The position numbers and the translations under genes were made by a program. Positions 57,875 to 64,000 of a stretch of DNA of 64,000 nucleotides are shown here, piece by piece; the first letter of the stretch is position 1; each line of letters starts with the position of its first letter. Origin of the DNA: Botryosphaeria dothidea (taxonomy: Eukaryota; Ascomycota; Dothideomycetes; Botryosphaeriales; Botryosphaeriaceae); contig WWBZ02000001.1 of the NCBI GenBank assembly GCA_011503125.2, forward strand, positions 2,666,001 to 2,730,000, written 5' to 3'. Below the pieces are notes generated by a model that was not told the origin of the DNA, searched no databases, and saw only the letters and a program-made list of their open reading frames with translations.

Positions 57875-60800
57875 TTACCGATCATGACCCCACCCCCTGT
57901 GAGATGCACTCCCACCACCACCACCTGCCCCCAGTCCTACAAATCCAGGCGTACTTCCCCCGCCAGGTGTTCCACTGCCACCCGCACCACCACCACTTCC
58001 ACTCCCCTCCACCAACTTCGCAATCTGCTCCATCGCCGTCTTCGCCCTCTCCCTCACATCGAGCTCCGCGTCGCTCAAACACAGCTTCACCTTCTCCTCG
58101 ACGCCCAAGTTCCGCAGCTCCGCCGCCCGCTGCCGCGCGTTGGCGTGGTCCGACGTGTCCTCGATCCACGTGAGGTTGTTGACGAGCCACACACACGCGA
58201 CGCGGATGCGGCGGTCCGGGTGCGCGAACAGCGGCAGGATGTGGTGCATGAGCTGCGACTGCGCGATGACGAGCTGGCGGTGCGAGGGTTTCCCGTTGGC
58301 CAAGTGCACAATGATGAACGTGGTCGCGAGGAGGATCTCGGGAGGGGCGAGGTGCGCGAAGGCCGAGGGCGCGGACGTGCCGCTTGAGCGGTTCGGGGCG
58401 GCTAGCTCGGGATTGGGAGACGAGGAGGTGGATGGGTGAGCGTTGGACGACGAGGGCGAGCGCGGCCGGAGTTTGGCAGTGAGAATCTCGAAGAAGCGAT
58501 CACGGCCGAAAGTCTGCAAAACGTGATCGATCATGTCGCCAGGGCTAGATCCCGCGTCTGCCATGATCAGATTGCGGATGAAATCGAGTGCTTGCTCTTG
58601 AATCCGCAGGTCCTCCTTCTGTGCGCGGATGATCGGATTGGTCTCCGCATCTTTTATCGCCCGGAGCTTCGCCTTATTTTTGGCAACCGTGCTGTTGGAG
58701 TTTGCACTTCTGTTGCGCAGCAGACCGATGCTATCTGCCATGACATCGTCCTCGTCTCCCGAAGCCCCGGTGTCATTGTCAATGTCCATGCTTGGCTCTT
58801 CCACCGCGTTGAGCAGGTCGACTTGCTCACCAGCGGCATTGGGTGTTCCCATGCCGAGCGAAGGTGTATCTGGCCTCGAGTTCTGGAAATGGCCCTTAGC
58901 GGGCATTTGAACCTGCCGAGCCTCTCCACTGACGGTGTTGATAAGCCAGCCAGTCCCGAGCTCTTCTAGACACTGGACCTTGATCTCGTTGTCTGCCTGC
59001 AGGACAAGATGCTTCAAAGCCCACAACGAGATCAGACGTATCCTCGCGTCAGCCGAGTGCGCGTGTTCACACAGCGTCTTGACGACGCCTGCTTCGATTA
59101 AGTCCTATCTCGTGTTAGCAAGGCAACTAACGAATAACAATATGCAAACATACCTCTCTCATAGGCGAGAACTGCAAGAGCAGGTTGCATAGCACATCCG
59201 TCGTTGCGATTTGGACGTCGATGACCGGATGTACGAGCAGCCCATAGATCGGTTTAGCGATACCGTAGTCCATCATGCTCGTCCGCAGCACGCTGACTGA
59301 TCTCGACATTGCCCTCGCCGCGTTACACGCAGCAATGAGAACCGGCACAGGATTTCCATCCTTTGCACCCGTCGAAATGTTCCCGCGCGCCGTTTCCTCA
59401 TCGTCACGCTCGTAAGGGATGAGAGAGTCAGCAATGCATGCCACAGCACCGCTTTCAATGATAGTCTTCCGGTGGGGATCTTCCTTGTGTGCAATAGCCG
59501 CAAGCGCGAGGAGCGAACACTCACGGCTCTTCAGAAGCAGGTGCACTTCTTGTGACACGCCTGGGTTACCGAGTACATCCACTCTTTCGACGCCCTCCAG
59601 ACTGTCCATCTCGTCCGGTGACGTTGGTATGGGAGACCAGCGCTTCGGCTGCTCGCCGATCACTACATCAAAGGACTTCTTGAGGACTTGACAGACTCTT
59701 CTGATGATACCCGAATCTGCAGCAGCATTCTGAAGAATGGCATCGTATTCCAGTAACGCCGCCATCAGTCTCATCGCCTTCGTGGCACGCTCTGAGCGAC
59801 CGCCCGTTTCCCCATCGTCGATCATCTTCGAAAGAAGCGGGACAATCAAGACAGCTAGAAGACGACGCTGACTCTCTTTAATGTATTCCGAGCGGTTGTC
59901 AATGGGGTTACTCTCCGCAAACTTGACCAACTCGGTGAGCAGTTCAACAAAGACGAGTCTCTCGTCGTCACGGTGTTCCCTTGCCATTCGAATACACCAG
60001 GCGTATATCGCAGTCTCATACTCCTGTCCCGTGACATGCTTGGAAGATTGCAAGTTCGGGTCGGCGAAGCTTGATATTCTTGCGCCGTCGCCCGGGGCCG
60101 TAAGAGAACCCAAGGCAGGGAAAGCTTTCGAGAAGTTGCTTTCTTTGGTCTGTGCCACTTGCAGCTGAGGAAGCAGGTACTCGTAAGGAGGAATGCTCTG
60201 CGTGCTGTATGAAACGCTGGGGCGGGGTTGGATCATGAAGCCATATTTCTCGAAAGAAGAGATCTGCTTGGCCGAGGGAAATATGGCTACTATGGGCTGT
60301 GAGTAGACAAATCTTGCCGCCCTGTAATTAGAGTTCGCGATTATGCTTGCTATCGCAGAAACGATGTGGAGAAAGTTCGACTTCGAAGGCGCGGGCGGGA
60401 ACGAAGCAATGGCAGAGACCTCTATGACCGGTGAGACGAGAGACGAGGCCGAGACATGCGCCGCAAAATGCGCTGCAAGCAGGTCCAGCGCTCCAGCCTT
60501 GACCAGGAAGTTGCGGTACTCGTCCTCCCGGCAGGTCTTGGAAATCAACTCAGCCGCCAGTCCTATCTGCTCTTGCGTCGTCCGCATGGCCGACCGCTGT
60601 GCCAATATTTCCGTCAAGGCATCCCCATCAGGCTTATGGTATATCTCACTCGCTATCCTCGCACGGTGTGGGTTGGGGAAGAGGTCGGAGCCAGTTGCCG
60701 TGGCCAGAGAAATGAGGGTTCGCAGCGTAGCTATGACGAGCTTCGGAGGAGCATCGCTCGGGGATAGGGCAGCGAGGAGGGGCTGGAGAAGGTCGCCGGC

Positions 60801-61234
60801 GAGGATTGGTGCAACAAATGGTGGTCCACCTAGAAAATAAAACGAACAGCCGTGAGCGAGATCTCCAAATGCTAGGTTTCACCGGTCGAGAGAGCGCGCA
60901 TTGACGTACCGAGTGCCAGACTGCCCACGATCAAGGTGGCCTGCAAGCGCTCTTCATCCTCATGCGTCCAGCTCTCGGTGCTCTCCCCAACGGACGCGGC
61001 GATCGAGGTCCCTCCTCCGTTGAGATGGCGCTGCCGCCGCTTGCCCGCCGCCTTGACATTCGCCTGCAGCACGCGTGCCAGCTCGGGTATTATGCTTCGC
61101 CGGACCACTAGCTCCTTCCTTTGATCATGTCCCACGATAAAGTTTTTGAGCTGCTTGAGGGCGGCGACCCGCGCGGCGGGCGAGCTGGGATTGCGTAGCT
61201 CCCCAAGGGCGGGAGGCGAAGGAGCGCGCGTCAT
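57875..61234 (-). CDS. VID28: GID ubiquitin ligase subunit Vid28/Gid5 (ARMC8 family)
   Basis: In yeast Gid5 links substrate receptors to the GID E3 ligase that degrades gluconeogenic enzymes when glucose returns. Exons in transcript order are 61234-60910, 60829-59154 and 59104-57875, 1076 aa. The whole protein is built of armadillo-like helices, for example ARVAALKQLKNFIVGHDQRKE, SPVIEVSAIASF, ECSLLALAAIAHKEDPHRK, GIAKPIYGLLVHPVIDVQI with DVLCNLLLQFSP, and HSADARIRLISLWALKHLV. The last part (RRIRVACVWLVNNLTWIED) is the most conserved ARMC8 block, followed by a Gly-rich tail. An acidic, disordered insert lies at about 700-780. Intron signals are GTACGT/CTAG and GTATGT/ATAG with a CTAAC branch. 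Confidence 0.93.
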
Positions 61235-61941
61235 TGCCGTGGTATGAGGTCCGTCGAAGGGTTCGCCAGCGTGGTGCGTTTGCGGTGAGGAGTGGCCAGG
61301 CGAGCAGACACAAGGGTGATGGCGGACGGCAAGCTTCAGGTTGGGATGTGCGGAGAGCGGAAGGCGGAGAGCGGAGAGCGGAGGTGTAGGTGTGCAGGCT
61401 CAGCGGTGATGGGTGCGAAAAGAATAATCTGCCATCGATCGATCGATCAATACGCTAGCGCAGACCGAAATTTTATGGTCGTTTCGTTTCGTGAGAGTCG
61501 GGATGCAGCGTGGTGCGGGTAGGGAAGTTTGCTTTGAGCGCGACGGTGGCCGCACAGCTCTTGCTTCGGATGGACGTGACGTTGATGCTCGGGGTGCCGA
61601 GAACATGGTCCGCCGCCTTCCAAGTCCATCCAACCATCTATTGGCAGTCCCCGCAAGACATGTATCACCACAATCACTATCACTATATTGGCACCATTAC
61701 GGCATCAATCCAAATCAAATTCCATCAGTGCAGCGCCCGCTGTTACATCCGATGCCGTGAGAAAATCACAAATGCCGAAAGAAGCAAACGTCCATATCCC
61801 CCCATCGCGCCCAAGAAATGGAATCCCAGTCCGCCTCCATGCCATCATGCTATGCCTAATCATTACCTTCATTATCTAGCAGCCGTGTGGTATCATTCGT
61901 AAAGTTCTGCAAGCATTCAGCTGAACGCGCTTTCTAATCAT
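61235..61941. other. Intergenic region between VID28 and the last gene
   Basis: About 700 bp with an ATCG microsatellite (around 61435-61448) close to VID28. No gene seen. Confidence 0.5.
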
Positions 61942-64000
61942 CTAATCTTCGTCTTTTTCGGTTTCCCTGCCTCCCTCCGTCAGGATCACCACGCTGATAC
62001 AAGCCGCATGCGCTTCTCTGATTGCGCAAGCCATGCAGGTCTTCTTGATGTTTGCTACGATGGCGTGAAGGCCGGTCTGCGCGCACCAAGAACGGGCAAA
62101 CACCTCGTTGTCGCTGACGCCGAGTGCCTCGATTACGAGTACACAATCCACTTGCGCAGACGCCGGTTCTTGGGTCGACACCAGTGTAGTCCTGGAACCG
62201 TTACGGGACGAAGTTGGTGACGCGTCGGAATGTGGCAATCCTGGTCTTGGCCCCCATTCTTTGATATCAACAAGGCCATCATCGACGCGGAGAGCCTTGA
62301 ATTTGTAGTCGAGGTAGAGGACTTGAGACAGATGGTGAGAATAACTGAACTGATCAAAGTGTATAGACTGGTGACTTACCGTGTGGTCCCTGGTGGCAGG
62401 GATATGCTGCGACGAAATCCACATCGTAGGTTAGCCGCATCGGCCAGCTATCCCCGCCACAGGCGAATATTATTGCTGCGTCCCATAGCAACGGCGCCGC
62501 CTCTCCACCATGCTTGAGCATCGGTTGCTCTTTAACCAGGTAGAAACTCAACTTCTGCACTCGAATCTCGTCCGTGATATCGTCCATTTCGGGTAGCGGC
62601 AAATCGTAGTCCTCAAGTGGATATTCTTCTTCTTCTGGTCCAAGAGGCTCGGTCCGCTCCTTCATCGTCTCCACATCTTCAGGCTTTAGCCGGATTTTTG
62701 GTGGAGATATCTGGCTGATCTTCACGCATTCTGTGCGCTTTAGGTCCGGGCTGAAGTAGCAAGGACCAATCCATCCGGTTACCTGTTTCACCCCTCTTGA
62801 GGCCCCAAGTACTTTACCGACAATACATTTGTAAGACCAGTATGTGTTGGCTCTGTATTGGAATCCCGAAGCTGGAGCTACATGGGTGAGGTATTTCAAG
62901 GATGGCCCGGTCTCTTTGTCGCAGTCGATCAGAGAGTTCATCAGAAGCCAAGGTAATGTGGGACCGGGAAGGATCACCCCGGCGAACCAGGACATAGCGT
63001 CTGCGGAACGGTCCTCAAGAGGCACCTCGTAGCGGCTTTTCTCTTCAAGAACGTAATCCAGTTCTTGCATGTTTGGCCACTTCAGCATCTTCGCGAATAG
63101 CCGTAAGGCCTCCTTTTGCCTCTTCTTAGCTCCAAGCTGGAAGCTGAATACGCTCTCATCTCTCGACGTACGTGACCTCTTGATAGTCATGTTCTCTTGC
63201 CATCTTTCCGCCAATGCCAGATCCCACGCAACCTTAGGTGGCAGGGCGGTGATGAGTGCTCTTTTTGCCTTATCCATATGTGTGTCGTGATGTATCCTCA
63301 TGTACAACTCTACGGAAAGAAGCAGCTGGTGGAAGAATTTCGTTTTCCTTGTGCTGTCCTTTGCATCAAAGAATTTCGCGACCACGTGGTTCTTCGGCTG
63401 ACTGAAGTCGACCCAATCTTCTTTCATGAGAACAATGATCAGATCCGTAATTTGCTTCTCGAGTCCGGTGTTGCTGTCGGGGCTCGAATTTTCCAGCAAA
63501 GTGCCGTGCAAGTCGTGGTAGAGTTCCTCAGGGACCTGTGCCGAATACGTCAGAGACACCAAAGTAGATCTCACCCTCCGAGGAAATCCGGGGTAAAACG
63601 AACATCGTTCTGGAATCCCTTCTCCAAATTCCGCAACCGTTCTAGTATGTGACCTAGCTTGATCTTCCGAGGCTGAATGGTCCCCACGCCGTACTTGAGC
63701 TTAGTTTTCAGATTGCCAGACAAGCTGACCTTGTAATTTAGCGTCGTGGTTCCGGGCATCCAACCAAATGCATATGCCATGCACGGCTGTTCCAGCGACA
63801 GCCACGGGTACGGGCTATCGGATAACGTTGTTTGCGCGAGAGTGATGTCCTTATACGCCTCGTGCAAGTGGCGCGCGCGATCATTCCGCTCCGAGTCGTC
63901 ACCCTCCATAATTGCATAGAAGCGGTAATAGCCGTCCGGCGCACCGGGTGCATCTTCAACGCGGCCTCTGAATATGCTCGCTCCGGTGCATACGAGCTCC
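61942..64000 (-). CDS. Hypothetical fungal protein, 5' end beyond the window
   Basis: The gene enters at the right edge in open frame (ELVCTGASIFRGRVEDAPG). Visible parts in transcript order are an exon from 64000 to about 63576, an exon 63535-62380 and a last exon 62321-61942, which joins cleanly through GTAAGT...CAAG to give PCHQGPH|VLYLDYKFKALRVDD. The first junction is not resolved: the best donor (GTGAGA, after FTPDFLGG) is in a phase that does not fit the acceptor at 63536. The protein looks globular: DGYYRFYAIMEGDDSERNDR, a predicted strand-rich centre with WIGPCYFSPDLKRTE, and a C-terminal Ala/Cys-rich part with VIEALGVSDNEVFARSW. I do not recognise the family. It may be intact with an unusual splice, or broken by a frameshift. 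Confidence 0.7.

Noticed and set aside
57884..58969. Plus-strand open frames opposite the VID28 3' end
   Set aside because: Antisense shadows of conserved ARM-repeat coding sequence.
59356..59384. About 22 of 24 bases shared with the sequence around the window's first ATG (near 5-28)
   Set aside because: A 17-base exact match is not very unlikely by chance in 64 kb, the contexts differ and no longer repeat surrounds it.

Overview
The window is nuclear DNA of a filamentous ascomycete, most likely a Dothideomycete. Genes are split by short introns (about 50-200 nt) with GTRNGT-like donors and CTAAC/CTGAC branch sites. Third codon positions are GC-rich. The gene set includes Ypt1, Bet1, Suz12, Chz1, Vid28/Gid5 and an NADH-type GOGAT of fungal form. 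I found no operons, CRISPR arrays, insertion sequences or intact transposons. All coordinates and splice sites were read by eye, so exon boundaries are models.

Left third (1-23 kb). An FMO-type flavin monooxygenase with an N-terminal NTF2-like module (27-2095, +) converges on a very large glutamate synthase gene (3078-9656, -), which has a long upstream region with a probable 444-nt leader intron. Next come the H2A.Z chaperone gene CHZ1 with a 10-nt microexon (12745-13197, -), the mitochondrial GTP/GDP carrier GGC1 with a GC-AG intron (14675-15912, +), the Rab GTPase YPT1 (16553-17525, +), a WW-domain low-complexity protein (19180-20725, +) and a WD40 protein (21340-22825, +).

Middle third (23-46 kb). 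An F-box/LRR-like protein (23332-25875, -) and a Suz12/VEFS-box polycomb protein ending in a PHD finger (26869-29231, +) are divergent. They are followed by a small secreted DUF7907-like protein (30845-31602, +), a BTB protein (33412-34314, +), YME2 (35797-38480, -) and BET1 (38817-39516, +) sharing a 336-bp divergent promoter, APC15 (39832-41103, -), an unclear locus with two overlapping frames (41945-42982, +) and TMA64/eIF2D (43623-45651, -).

Right third (46-64 kb). This part looks more accessory: a cyclase-family enzyme (46206-47673, +), an intron-containing tRNA-Glu(CTC) (48109-48208, +), a DUF6594 membrane protein (48620-49635, -), a large acidic protein with a retropepsin-like DTGA protease domain (about 50585-54232, +) and a multi-pass fungal membrane protein (54680-56658, -). 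The conserved VID28/GID5 armadillo gene (57875-61234, -) follows, and an unrecognised gene runs off the right edge (61942-64000, -).

The genes do not form one pathway. Recognisable themes are ER-Golgi traffic (YPT1 and BET1), chromatin (CHZ1, SUZ12), protein turnover (F-box, APC15, VID28), mitochondria (GGC1, YME2) and nitrogen assimilation (GOGAT). I saw no convincing undescribed multi-gene system. The best leads are the retropepsin-domain protein, the overlapping-frame locus, the VEFS-PHD architecture and several unusual splice structures.
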